64,000 nt of DNA. Source: Bradyrhizobium sp. 139 (lineage in GTDB: Bacteria > Pseudomonadota > Alphaproteobacteria > Rhizobiales > Xanthobacteraceae). Both the position numbers and the translations under genes were made by a program. Below the pieces are notes generated by a model, which saw nothing but the letters and a program-made list of their open reading frames with translations, had not been told where the DNA came from and ran no database searches. This document shows positions 17,535-25,571 of the stretch, in pieces. Where the stretch lies: positions 1-64,000 of the forward strand of contig NZ_JADPKS010000111.1 of the NCBI RefSeq assembly GCF_023074175.1, given 5' to 3'. Every line of letters starts with the position of its first letter. Positions within the stretch are counted from its first letter, which is position 1.

Positions 17535-17662
17535 GTTATCCTGAGATGCGAACCTTGGGGCGCCCTTGCGCACCAAGGTGAGCCTCGAAGGATGAGCGGC
17601 CCAGATACAGCCGGGCCGTCGCCCTTCGAGGGCCACTAAAGAAGCGGCCACCTCAGGGTGAC
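17535..17662. repeat. Palindromic intergenic repeat (TCCTGAG...CTCAGGG type)
   Basis: Outer arms TCCTGAG and CTCAGGGTGAC and inner GCCTCGAAGG / CCCTTCGAGGGC enclose about 128 bp. Several mismatches indicate an old copy. It fits the dispersed palindromes typical of Bradyrhizobium intergenic DNA and lies between serA and the rhodanese gene. Confidence 0.6.
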
Positions 17663-17685
17663 GGTGCACATATGCTCGCTTAGCC

Positions 17686-18918
17686 TCAAATCACGTAAAA
17701 CCCGTGCGTCGCATCGCGGCGGATCTGCTCGACGAGGCCGTACTCCCAATCGAGATAGGCCTGCATCGCCCGTTCGGCGACTTCGGTTCCCTCGTAGGGA
17801 CGGCGATAGCGATGCGCCGGATCGGGCTTCGGCAGCACGGACGGCGGGCCGACCTCGAGCGCGCCGTCGTAACCGCCTTCGAGGACGTAGACCTCCCAGC
17901 CCATCTGCGCGAGCCAGGACGCCGTCATGTCGGCACGCACGCCCTTGTCGTCGGTCAGGACGATGCGCGCGCCACGCACGGGCGCGGCCATGTCGGTTTC
18001 CTGGACGAGCTGGCCACCGGGATAGTGACGGAAACCGGAGAGATGGCCGGCCGCATACTCGTCCGCGCCGCGCACGTCGAAGCGATAGAGCGTGCGGTCG
18101 GCTCGCGCGACAAGGGCGGACATCTCGTTCACGCCGATATGGCGGACACCGGCGCGATAGGCGACGTCGCGCGCGTTGGCCGGGCCGCCCGCGAACGGCC
18201 CGATCGCGCCACGCCTGTCGGCGCCGTGGTTGAGCGTGTGCCGCGCCAGCGTCCAGCCGATGGTGCCGTTGCGCAGCGCCCGCACCTTGTTCGGCACGCC
18301 GGCATTGATCAGCGACTGGGTGCCGATGATCGAGCGCGTGCGGCCGGCGCAATTGACGATAATGGTCGTGTCGGGATCGGGCGCGGCCTGCCCTGCGCGC
18401 AGCACCAGCTCCGCACCGGGCACGCTGACCGAGCTCGGAATGTTCATGGTGGCGTATTCGTCAAAGCGGCGAACGTCGAGGATGGCGATGTTGGCCTTGC
18501 CCGCGATCAGCTTCGCGACCTCGTCGGCGCTGAGCGAGGGCGTGTGGCGGCGTGCCTCGACCAGTTCGCCAAAGGCCTTGGAATAGGAATTGACGTCCTG
18601 GAACACCTCATAGCCCGCCGCGCGCCAGGCTTTCAGCCCGCCGTCGAGCGCGCGGACATTGGTGTAGCCGAGCGCGGCAAGACGTTCGGCGCCAGTTGCG
18701 ACCAATCCCTCGCCGTCGTCATAAAGCACGATCGGCACATCCTTGCGCGGCAGCCGCACCTCGGCCTCGATCGCGATCCGGTCCGCAGTCATGTTGGCGG
18801 CGAACAGGGGATGGCCGGTGGCGAAAGCGGCCTCCCGCCTGAGATCAAGCAGCGCGACCTCCTCGCGCAGGAGCAACGCGCTGCGGATGCCGGCGGGGGA
18901 GACGGTCGGGAGCTTCAT
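17686..18918 (-). CDS. Triple-rhodanese-domain sulfurtransferase
   Basis: This 410-residue protein contains three rhodanese-like domains (about residues 1-108, 122-240 and 270-370). Only the second keeps the active-site Cys (VNCAGRTRS, Cys190); the first (YDDGEG) and third (TDDKGVRAD) have Asp/Gly there and are probably non-catalytic. It may transfer sulfane sulfur or act in sulfur trafficking; the partner is unknown. ATG 18918 starts a good rhodanese N-terminus; longer starts add a low-complexity leader. The C-terminal 60 residues (EVAERAMQAYLDWEYGLVEQ) form an extra helical tail. Confidence 0.87.
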   Translation of the reverse strand: MKLPTVSPAGIRSALLLREEVALLDLRREAAFATGHPLFAANMTADRIAIEAEVRLPRKDVPIVLYDDGEGLVATGAERLAALGYTNVRALDGGLKAWRAAGYEVFQDVNSYSKAFGELVEARRHTPSLSADEVAKLIAGKANIAILDVRRFDEYATMNIPSSVSVPGAELVLRAGQAAPDPDTTIIVNCAGRTRSIIGTQSLINAGVPNKVRALRNGTIGWTLARHTLNHGADRRGAIGPFAGGPANARDVAYRAGVRHIGVNEMSALVARADRTLYRFDVRGADEYAAGHLSGFRHYPGGQLVQETDMAAPVRGARIVLTDDKGVRADMTASWLAQMGWEVYVLEGGYDGALEVGPPSVLPKPDPAHRYRRPYEGTEVAERAMQAYLDWEYGLVEQIRRDATHGFYVI

Positions 18919-19094
18919 GGCACGAACCTTGAGAAGAGGGCCAGGAGCTTTTGAACCATTGTTGCGCTGTTGGCTAGCCACGCCAGAGAGCCGAGGCAAC
19001 AAGACGGCAGCCTTGTCGACAGGAGCAAATCGAGAGGGATGCGATGTGCTGGGCTCGCTTGGCGCAGTCACAAATTCACCGCGCAGACAGCGCG

Positions 19095-20384
19095 CTAGTC
19101 ACATTCGCATGTGGCGACGACCCCTGAAAAGTCGAGTTGCGCGAGGGCCTCGCCGTCGATCCAAAAGTGAAGCACGCATCCAATGTCGGAGTGCCAATTG
19201 AAGAATGCAAGATCGCCTTGTATCTGGAGCAGTAGCACGTCCTCCAAATGCACTTCCGTCGCATCTTGGGGGCCGCTGCCATACCCCAACATCTGATGGA
19301 GCGCTGTCAGGAAATGGCGATACTTTCCATCTCCTGCAGCTGGCGTTTTCCAATGATTCTGCCGCGCAAGATTCGCAACGTAGCTGAGGGGCGCGTCGTC
19401 ACGAGCATCGACATCCTGGGTCGCCATGCAACGGATCGTATGGTTGATGGCATTGCCTAGGTCCCCCGCGATTTTGGACGTGTACGTCGATACCTGTCTG
19501 TCCATTTTGCCATAGGCCTGCACGACGCCGATCCACCAAGACCTGAACGTCGCTTTTGTGTCCGCATCGACGTCATCCATTGGGGGCATCGCCCGACAAC
19601 GCTCTAGCCAGCCGATTGCACCGATGCGAAGGCGATTCAATTCCACGGCTGCCTCGTCGGTGAGCGGCTTGTAATACGATCCGGGTGTCAGATCGCGTAG
19701 GACGTTCGACAATACCGACCGAACCACATAGGTGATCAGGAGCCAGTTGAAAGGCCAATTCTCGTCTTTCTCATATTTGGACGCCGACCTAAATTGCAGC
19801 AGATCCCTTTCGTTGGGCTCGCCCGGGCCCAGCGCCTTACATAATTCTTCGATCATGAGTTCGCCTCCCACAGTGTCCTCGAGGAAATAGAAATCGCGGA
19901 ACACGCGGAAGGAGAGCGGATATTTGAATTCGACCTTGGAATGAAAATCGATGGCCGGATCGAGCCATTTGACCTGGGCGTCACCGTCAGTGCCCGCCAG
20001 CGGCATCAGATCTGGCGGTGGCGCGCGGTCGGGATACGCGCCACCGGCGGTAGCGCTATAGAGTACGCGGCAAGGTGGATGTCCTTCGCCAACGAACACC
20101 GAGCTACAGAAGAAATAGAGTGTGCCTTGTTCCGGAAGCGGCGACCAACCGGAGCCCGGCACCTCGGCCAAGTCGATCTGGGCGACGAAAGTGAGCGCGA
20201 CCGTCTCTAGCGTTTCGTTCGCCCTGACTTCCGCCGTTGGCCACTCGAGCTGCGGGGGCAGCTTGGGGAGACCGCCGAAGAAACTTCGCGCCGGGTGGGT
20301 CAGAGGTACGGGCAGATCGCTGCGGCTGACCAGCACTGCAGGCAATGCCGTCGCCTCGAACTCGTCTCGTTCGGATAGCGCCAT
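19095..20384 (-). CDS. DUF1963 (YwqG-like) family protein
   Basis: This 429-residue protein has YwqG-like features: SRSDLPVPLTHPARSFFGGLPKLPPQLEWP near the N-terminus, FVAQIDLAEVP, and the C-terminal LLLQIQGDLAFFNWHSDIGCVLHFWIDGEALAQLDF block. The insert between them (about residues 180-350) is helical and unlike typical short members. Function is unknown; some family members occur near toxin or immunity genes. ATG 20384 is used because the longer frame would need TTG and has no ribosome-binding site. The gene looks less GC-rich than its neighbours, hinting at acquisition. Confidence 0.7.
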   Translation of the reverse strand: MALSERDEFEATALPAVLVSRSDLPVPLTHPARSFFGGLPKLPPQLEWPTAEVRANETLETVALTFVAQIDLAEVPGSGWSPLPEQGTLYFFCSSVFVGEGHPPCRVLYSATAGGAYPDRAPPPDLMPLAGTDGDAQVKWLDPAIDFHSKVEFKYPLSFRVFRDFYFLEDTVGGELMIEELCKALGPGEPNERDLLQFRSASKYEKDENWPFNWLLITYVVRSVLSNVLRDLTPGSYYKPLTDEAAVELNRLRIGAIGWLERCRAMPPMDDVDADTKATFRSWWIGVVQAYGKMDRQVSTYTSKIAGDLGNAINHTIRCMATQDVDARDDAPLSYVANLARQNHWKTPAAGDGKYRHFLTALHQMLGYGSGPQDATEVHLEDVLLLQIQGDLAFFNWHSDIGCVLHFWIDGEALAQLDFSGVVATCECD

Positions 20385-20521
20385 CAAGATCACCACGACT
20401 CTAGCGTGTACCGCGGGGATCGAACCATTTCGCGAAGCTTCGGGCAAGTGTTTCTTGTCCCGCGCGCGAGCGCTTCGCTGTTGTCACGCGAGAGCTATTT
20501 GGTCGACCGCTGAGCGGTCGG

Positions 20522-20746
20522 CTAGGCGCCTCGTACTCGCTCGCCAGGAGTCAGGCGCCCGAGCGGCGGCGGCATCGGGCGCCGCAGTTTGCGGCGCGAC
20601 AGGTACAGCAGAACGCCGGAGAGCGCGAACAGAGGCATCAGGGCCGCCGCGATCATGAAGGCGAGCTTGCCGGGCCAGCCCAGAATTGCGCCGCGGTGGA
20701 TGTCGAGCACGTTCGCGATGATCTGGAGCGTGGCCTGTAACAGCCG
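20522..20746 (-). pseudogene. 3' remnant of a PepSY-associated transmembrane protein
   Basis: About 74 codons resemble the C-terminal end of PepSY-TM (iron-regulated/sulfite-type) membrane proteins: IHRG, GWPGKLAF, a hydrophobic helix PLFALSGVLLYLSRR and a basic tail. The family is normally several hundred residues with four helices, so nearly all of the gene is missing. Upstream codons have no matching sequence. It is most likely a deletion relic rather than a functional small protein. Confidence 0.5.
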
Positions 20747-20903
20747 CTGTGCGTGAAGAGAACGGCAAGAGCAGTTGAATCGCTCTAGTGTTGAATCATT
20801 CCAGGCGCAGAACCATGTTGAATGACAATCATGGATTGCTTTCACGTCAGCCGCGACACGCTATGCGTGAATTTGCGGCAACATGTCGGCCTTTGCCGCG
20901 ATC

Positions 20904-21788
20904 TCACGCGATGGCGGGGGTCGTCAGCTCGTCGAGCTTTCGCTTGAGCGCGGCGCCGTCCGACACGGCGCGGAGCGGCGGGCGGACGCACAGCCACGCA
21001 GCGTCGCCGGTCTGGGCCGCCAGGATGGCCTTCAGCGTCGCGAGGAACGAAGGCGTGTTCAGCACAACGCCGATCGCGGCCTGCATGCGCGCTTCGACAT
21101 CCTTGCCTTCGACCATGCCCTTGACAAGCTCGGGCACGACGTTGGCCATGCCGCAGATGGTGCCGGCACCGCCGGCGGCAATCGCGCGGGTGATGTCGGC
21201 TTCGTTGCCGACGGTAATGGCGAGCTCGGGAGCTGCGTCACGGAATGCCAGGAACTGCTTGAAGTCGCCGCTGGAGTCCTTCAGGCCAGCAACCACCTTG
21301 CCGTAACGCTTGCGCAAATTCGCAGCGACGCTGGTCGGGATCGCGACACCCGAGACCTGCGGGATATGGTAGAGCGAAGCACGCAGACGATCGTCGGCGA
21401 CGCCATCGATGATCGCGGCAAAGGCATCCTCGATGCCCTCGGGCGTGACGCTGCGATCGAAGTAGGGCGGCAACAACAGCACGTGACGCAGGCCGAGGCC
21501 GAGCATGGTGCGCGTCAGTGCGATGCTGTCGGTGATGGCGGGAAAGCCGCCGCCGATACCGATACGCTCGGGCGCGACGCCGGCCTTGAGCACGGCTTCG
21601 ATGGTGGCGACGCGTTCGGCGACACTGAACGAGGTGCCCTCGCCGGTGGTGCCGAACAGCACGACGCCGTCGACGCCCTTGCCAAAGAGTTGCTTGGCAT
21701 GAGCCGCGAGCTTTGCGGAGTCCACGCTGCCGTCCGTCGCCAGCGGCGTCGCCGACGCCACCCAGAACCCGCGAATTGCCTCCGTCAT
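20904..21788 (-). CDS. Dihydrodipicolinate synthase-family lyase
   Basis: This 294-residue TIM-barrel protein has VVLFGTTGEGTSFS, GIGGGFPAITDS, Tyr in SLYHIPQVSG and the Schiff-base Lys in VAGLKDSSGD. The NHR (pyruvate-type) features point to a pyruvate-dependent aldolase or a keto-acid dehydratase rather than biosynthetic DapA. It is divergent from an FAD-linked 2-hydroxyacid dehydrogenase, and both probably respond to the GntR regulator encoded beyond it, suggesting a small-acid catabolic locus. ATG 21788 has a purine-rich GGGCAGTGGG upstream and starts at MTEAIRGFW, where homology begins. Confidence 0.85.
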   Translation of the reverse strand: MTEAIRGFWVASATPLATDGSVDSAKLAAHAKQLFGKGVDGVVLFGTTGEGTSFSVAERVATIEAVLKAGVAPERIGIGGGFPAITDSIALTRTMLGLGLRHVLLLPPYFDRSVTPEGIEDAFAAIIDGVADDRLRASLYHIPQVSGVAIPTSVAANLRKRYGKVVAGLKDSSGDFKQFLAFRDAAPELAITVGNEADITRAIAAGGAGTICGMANVVPELVKGMVEGKDVEARMQAAIGVVLNTPSFLATLKAILAAQTGDAAWLCVRPPLRAVSDGAALKRKLDELTTPAIA

Positions 21789-21880
21789 CCCACTGCCCTT
21801 TTGCTGCAAACTCGAACTAAGCCTCTGATCTCCAATGACCTTGAAGCGCTTGCGAGCCTTGTTTTTGCTTTACTTTTTGT

Positions 21881-21899
21881 CTTGTACCTTACATACAAG
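21881..21899. promoter_or_regulatory. Probable GntR (FCD) operator in the divergent promoter
   Basis: CTTGTACCTTACATACAAG has arms CTTGTA/TACAAG around a 7-nt centre, and a nested TGTA-CCT-TACA. FCD-type GntR regulators bind short GT-N-AC palindromes. It lies between the DHDPS-like gene (start 21788) and the FAD dehydrogenase (start 21973), and the GntR gene ends the rightward operon, so shared control is plausible. Confidence 0.55.
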
Positions 21900-21972
21900 G
21901 ATCACGCAAATCCTTTCCGTCGTCATGGCGCGCGAGAGGCGCAGCCGGATCCTGAGGAGGTCTCGCTTGGAC

Positions 21973-23379
21973 ATGATGAGCCCCGTGAAGCGTTCCGGCC
22001 ACTTGCTCGGCGCATTGCGCGACAAGCTCGGCGCGGCCGCCGTACTGATCGGCACCGACGTGCCCGCGCGCAATTGCAACGACTGGAGCGCGAGCCTGCC
22101 GCAAACGCCGCTTGCGGTGATCCGACCGGTTGATGCGCAAGGGGTTGCCGATGCGATTCTGACCTGTCGGCAAGCGCGCTTGCCATTCGTGCCGCAGGGC
22201 GGACTGACCGGGCTGTGCCGCGGCGCATCGCCTGAAGCAGGCTGGGTCGCGATCTCGCTCGAGCGCATCACCGGGATCGAAGAGATCGATCGTGCCTCGG
22301 CAACGATGACGGTGAAATCAGGCACGCCGCTGGAAGCGATTCAGAAAGCCGCCGACGAGGCCGGCTTCTTCTTTCCGCTCGACCTCGGCTCGCGCGGCTC
22401 CTGCGCGATCGGCGGCAATCTTTCCACCAACGCCGGCGGCAACCGCGTGATCCGCTACGGCATGACGCGCGAGCTGGTGCTCGGCCTCGAAGTGGTGCTG
22501 CCGGATGGCACCATCATGACCAGCCTCAACAAGCTGATGAAGAACAACGCCGGCTACGATCTGAAGCAGCTCTTCATCGGTTCGGAAGGCACGCTCGGCA
22601 TCATCACCCGCGTGGTGCTGCGGCTATTCCCGAAGCCGCGCTCGACCATGGCTGCGCTGTGCGCGGTGAAGGACTATGCCGCGGTGATCGCGCTGCTCGA
22701 TGCGGCGCGAAGCGGGCTCGGCCCGCTATTGTCGGCGTTCGAGGTGATGTGGCCGGACTATTGGGACGTGATCACGAGGCGCGCCGGCGTGAAGCCGCCG
22801 GTCACTGCAGGCCACGGTCTCTACGTGCTGGTCGAGGCCCAAGGCACCGACGAAAGCCTGGATGCACCGCGCTTCCAGAGCTGGCTCGAAGAGCTGATGG
22901 AGCGCGGGCTGCTCGCAGATGCCGCCGTGGCGCAATCGCTGGCACAAACGCAGGCGTTCTGGCGCGTGCGCGACATCTGCGCCGAGTTCGGCCAGGTGCT
23001 GGGGCCGCACATCTCCTACGACATCGGCCTTGCCGTGGCGCGGATGGACGAGTTCGCCGCGCGCTGCAAGGCGGCGCTCGCGAACGGCATCGCGGGCTGC
23101 GAGAGCGTCTATTACGGCCATATCGGCGACGGCAATCTGCATCTCGTCGCGTGGGTCGCCGGTCTTTCCGTCGAGCAGCAGCCGAAGGAAGAGATGGACG
23201 CGATCATCTACGGTCTCGTGCGCGAGCTGGGCGGCAGCGTCTCCGCCGAGCACGGCATCGGCACCTTGAAGAAGAAGTGGCTGGGCCACGCCCGCAGCGA
23301 TGCCGAGATCGCGTTGATGCGGACGCTGAAGGCCGCGCTCGATCCCGATCACCTGCTCAATCCCGGCAAGGTGATCTGA
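21973..23379 (+). CDS. FAD-binding D-2-hydroxyacid dehydrogenase (GlcD/D-LDH type)
   Basis: This 468-residue flavoprotein of the VAO/PCMH family has FVPQGGLTGLCRGA (FAD pyrophosphate site), LDLGSRGSCAIGGNLSTNAGG, YDLKQLFIGSEGTLGIIT and C-terminal GHIGDGNLHL and SAEHGIGTLKK. These fit D-lactate, D-2-hydroxyglutarate or glycolate-type dehydrogenases feeding electrons to the chain. GAGGAGG lies 12 nt before ATG 21973, but only 6 nt before an in-frame TTG at 21967, which may be the real start. It is followed 8 nt later by the GntR gene. The substrate is undetermined. Confidence 0.9.
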   Translation: MMSPVKRSGHLLGALRDKLGAAAVLIGTDVPARNCNDWSASLPQTPLAVIRPVDAQGVADAILTCRQARLPFVPQGGLTGLCRGASPEAGWVAISLERITGIEEIDRASATMTVKSGTPLEAIQKAADEAGFFFPLDLGSRGSCAIGGNLSTNAGGNRVIRYGMTRELVLGLEVVLPDGTIMTSLNKLMKNNAGYDLKQLFIGSEGTLGIITRVVLRLFPKPRSTMAALCAVKDYAAVIALLDAARSGLGPLLSAFEVMWPDYWDVITRRAGVKPPVTAGHGLYVLVEAQGTDESLDAPRFQSWLEELMERGLLADAAVAQSLAQTQAFWRVRDICAEFGQVLGPHISYDIGLAVARMDEFAARCKAALANGIAGCESVYYGHIGDGNLHLVAWVAGLSVEQQPKEEMDAIIYGLVRELGGSVSAEHGIGTLKKKWLGHARSDAEIALMRTLKAALDPDHLLNPGKVI

Positions 23380-23387
23380 GAGAGCAT

Positions 23388-24053
23388 ATGCGCTCCTTGA
23401 GACTCGATACGCCGAAATCGCTGTCGCAGCGGGTGGTGCTGCGGCTGCGCCAGGCCATCATCGACGGCGAGTTCGCGCTCGGCGCCGCCATCTCCGAGGA
23501 GATGGTGGCAAGCTCCTTCGGCGTCAGCCGCACGCCGGTGCGCGAGGCGATGGGCCAGTTGCAGGCGCAAGGCCTCGTCGTGATCCGGCCGCAGGTCGGC
23601 AGCTTCGTGTTCACGCCGAGCGCGGAGGACATCAATGCGCTCTGCACCTTCCGGATCGCGCTCGAGCCCAAAGCCGCCGAGCTCGCCTTCCGCCATGATC
23701 GGAGCAATGCGGTCGCGACGATGAGCGAGGCGATCGCAGCGATGGAGCCGGCGGTCGCCGCGAAGGACAACATCGCCTATGGCCGCGCCGATGCCGCCTT
23801 TCACGAGGGGCTGTTCGCGCATTGCGGCAACCGCTATCTCATCGAATCCTACCAGCTCGTCTCGGGCCGCGTCGCCGCGCTCCGCACCAATTTGACCTCG
23901 CCGATCGACGTGCGCACCCGCTCGTCCTTCGAGGAGCATCGCAAGCTGCTCGATTTGTTCGCGCGCGGCGAGTTCGCCGCGTTCGAAGCGCTGATGAGCA
24001 CGCACATCAGCAATTCGGGCGCGGTCTACGCCAAAGCGCTAAAGGTGCATTGA
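23388..24053 (+). CDS. GntR family regulator, FCD subfamily
   Basis: This 221-residue regulator has an N-terminal winged HTH (LRQAIIDGEFALG, ISEEMVASSFGVSRTPVREAM) and a C-terminal all-helical FCD ligand domain with the metal/ligand His and Asp residues in FHEGLFAHCGN and SFEEHRKLLDLFARGE. It starts 8 nt after the dehydrogenase stop, with GAGAG as ribosome-binding site. It probably represses both divergent units through the 21881 palindrome and is relieved by the hydroxy or keto acid they metabolise. Confidence 0.9.
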   Translation: MRSLRLDTPKSLSQRVVLRLRQAIIDGEFALGAAISEEMVASSFGVSRTPVREAMGQLQAQGLVVIRPQVGSFVFTPSAEDINALCTFRIALEPKAAELAFRHDRSNAVATMSEAIAAMEPAVAAKDNIAYGRADAAFHEGLFAHCGNRYLIESYQLVSGRVAALRTNLTSPIDVRTRSSFEEHRKLLDLFARGEFAAFEALMSTHISNSGAVYAKALKVH

Positions 24054-24060
24054 GCGCCTT

Positions 24061-24225
24061 TTACCGGGCGTCGTTCGATCCCGGCCGGTCGAGAAAATCC
24101 AGCGCGGTGTTGATCTGTTCGAGTTGATGCTCAATCTTGTCGCGGTCCTCGACCGACGGCGCCTGCTCGAGCTGTTCCACGAGGTTCTGCTTTCGTGACA
24201 GCAAGTTCTCTATGACTGTATTCAC
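24061..24225 (-). CDS. Small helical hypothetical protein
   Basis: This 54-residue protein starts at GTG 24225, preceded by GGGGGAG four to five bases upstream. The sequence is amphipathic and charged (SRKQNLVEQLEQAP, DRDKIEHQLEQINTALDFLD), so it probably forms two antiparallel helices or a coiled coil. No family is recognised. It converges on the GntR gene and marks the start of an eroded region. The strong ribosome-binding site and clean helical pattern support a real gene; a longer 5' reading frame lacks such a signal. Confidence 0.55.
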   Translation of the reverse strand: MNTVIENLLSRKQNLVEQLEQAPSVEDRDKIEHQLEQINTALDFLDRPGSNDAR

Positions 24226-24443
24226 GGCTCCCCCATCGCCAGCGGCGAACATCGAGGCAATACCAGACCCCGCACGTGAGCGTGCGCGCGCCGGGCTCGG
24301 CGCAAACCCTCCATCAGAATGTTCGCGGAGACGGATGGTTCCTGTATCCGGCCTGATCACGACGCTCTGGGCACCCGCATTGCCGTTGGGGGAACCGCGA
24401 TTCTTCACGGGCCCATCGGTTATATTCGCGGGCACGGAGTCCT

Positions 24444-24661
24444 ATGCGTATCGACGTGGACACCCAGATCATCGCCGCCGAAAAGCCCCTGATGGCCCAT
24501 GTCCCCGCAAGCCGGCGCCGTTCCTGCCGATGAGCGGCGCCGAGATGGATGCGCTCGGCTGAGACGCCTGCGACATCGTGCTGGTGACGGGCGATGCCTA
24601 TGTCGACCACCCGAGCTTCGGCATGGCGATCATCGGCCGCTTGCTCGAGGCGCAAGGCGAC
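24444..24661 (+). pseudogene. 5' remnant of a YgiQ-family radical SAM gene
   Basis: The conserved N-terminal block of YgiQ proteins is recognisable: AEKPLMAHVP, then after a frameshift near 24510 PFLPMSGAEMDALG, then DACDIVLVTGDAYVDHPSF and GMAIIGRLLEAQG. A TGA replaces the conserved Trp between LG and DACD (near 24560). The similarity stops at about 24661, before the radical SAM domain, so over 600 codons are gone. Frameshift, nonsense codon and truncation make this a dead fragment, probably left by a rearrangement that brought in the higBA remnant. Confidence 0.8.
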
Positions 24662-24736
24662 AAAACGTCGAAAACAACCCCATGCACAGTAGCCGACATG
24701 AGCGGGATCAAGGGCTTAGGCGCGCATTGTGGAGAC

Positions 24737-24759
24737 GTTGCCCCGTCGGGCAAAACAGG
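24737..24759 (+). repeat. Direct repeat copy 1 flanking the higBA remnant
   Basis: A 23-nt sequence beginning GTTGCCCCGTCGGGC and ending AAAACAGG recurs at 25382-25404 in the same orientation with one mismatch. The two copies bracket the truncated toxin and frameshifted antitoxin. Confidence 0.7.
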
Positions 24760-24829
24760 AGCGGCGCAGTCGCCGTGGCAGGTTATCTCAAACGCTCCAT
24801 GTTGCGCACATTTTTGGGCGCGCGATAAC

Positions 24830-25006
24830 TACGCGACCGCCAGCATCATCTCGGCGGACCGTGTTGTGTTCAACGTCAAAGGCAACGACTACCGGCTGGT
24901 CGCTGCCGTCGATTTCGAGAAGAGCATCGTGTGGATCAAATGGATCGGCACGCACCGGGACTACGACAAGATCGATGTAAGAGAGGTTCGACATGGCGGC
25001 GACTGA
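24830..25006 (+). pseudogene. HigB-type toxin, 5'-truncated
   Basis: About 58 codons match the C-terminal half of HigB (RelE superfamily mRNA interferase): TASIISADRVVFNVKGNDY, RLVAAVDFEKSIVWIKWIGT and HRDYDKIDV. The N-terminal helices (about 40-45 residues) are absent; sequence upstream is unrelated. The stop overlaps the antitoxin start, as in intact higBA operons. With half the fold missing the toxin should be inactive. Confidence 0.75.
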
Positions 25007-25374
25007 GATCAAGCCGATTCGGACGAAGCGGGGACTATGATGGTGCGCTCAAGGAAGTGGAGCGCCTCTGGGGCGCGAAGTCGGGTACACCTGAGGGTGA
25101 CCGCCTGGACGTGCTCGCGACGCTGATCGATGCATATGAGACCGAGCACTATCGGATGGATCCGCCCGATCCCATCGAAGCCATTAAGTTTCGCATGGAG
25201 CAGCAAGGGCTGACGCGGCGGGACCTCGAAGAGATCGTTGGAACCCGGACCCGCATCGCCGAGGTTCTGAATCGAAAGCGCGGGTTGTCGATCACGATGA
25301 TCCGCCGCCTTCACGAGCGTCTCGGCATTTCCGCAGACGTGCTGATCCGACCCAGCCGGAAAAAGGCGGCGTGA
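24993..25374 (+). pseudogene. HigA-type antitoxin with a frameshift
   Basis: ATG 24993 begins MAATEIKPIRTKR, then a G-run (GGGG near 25029-25032) carries one extra base, giving a premature TGA. The rest of the protein continues in the next frame: DYDGALKEVERLWGAKSGTP, MDPPDPIEAIKFRMEQQGL, and an HTH TRTRIAEVLNRKRGLSITMI with C-terminal HERLGISADVLIRP. This is the HigA (COG5499-like) antitoxin layout. The downstream frame lacks a good start, so loss of function is likely unless a sequencing error caused the extra G. Confidence 0.75.
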
Positions 25375-25381
25375 CGAAATC

Positions 25382-25404
25382 GTTGACCCGTCGGGCAAAA
25401 CAGG
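25382..25404 (+). repeat. Direct repeat copy 2 flanking the higBA remnant
   Basis: GTTGACCCGTCGGGC followed by AAAACAGG, differing at one position from 24737-24759 and lying 645 bp further on. It begins 8 nt after the antitoxin stop. Confidence 0.7.
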
Positions 25405-25444
25405 CGCAGGATGGCAATATCGGGCTCATGAGATGGGCGAGCCC

Positions 25445-25528
25445 CTACCGCTCCTCGTCATCGATATCCTCGAGTTTCACACCGCGTCCCGCGCGCAGGC
25501 TGTTCCGCGCCTGCTCAAAGCCGGACAT
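25445..25528 (-). CDS. Possible 27-residue peptide or gene fragment
   Basis: An uninterrupted frame on the minus strand encodes MSGFEQARNSLRAGRGVKLE followed by DIDDEER. It has a natural amphipathic, acidic-tailed composition. No family is recognised and no clear ribosome-binding site is seen (GCGAACTGGCG upstream). It could be an intact micropeptide or the tail or head of a decayed gene. It lies between the higBA remnant and the immunity gene. Confidence 0.25.
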   Translation of the reverse strand: MSGFEQARNSLRAGRGVKLEDIDDEER

Positions 25529-25571
25529 CGCCAGTTCGCGCCTGCGAATCGGTAGAGGGCCAACGGCGGAA

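Noticed and set aside
22659..23387. Extended start for the GntR regulator running back through the FAD dehydrogenase gene
   Set aside because: The upstream part is an off-frame shadow; ATG 23388 gives a complete winged HTH and has a ribosome-binding site.
24737..25404. CRISPR-like interpretation of the 23-nt repeat pair
   Set aside because: Only two copies exist, 645 bp apart, with gene remnants between them; spacing and number do not fit a CRISPR array.
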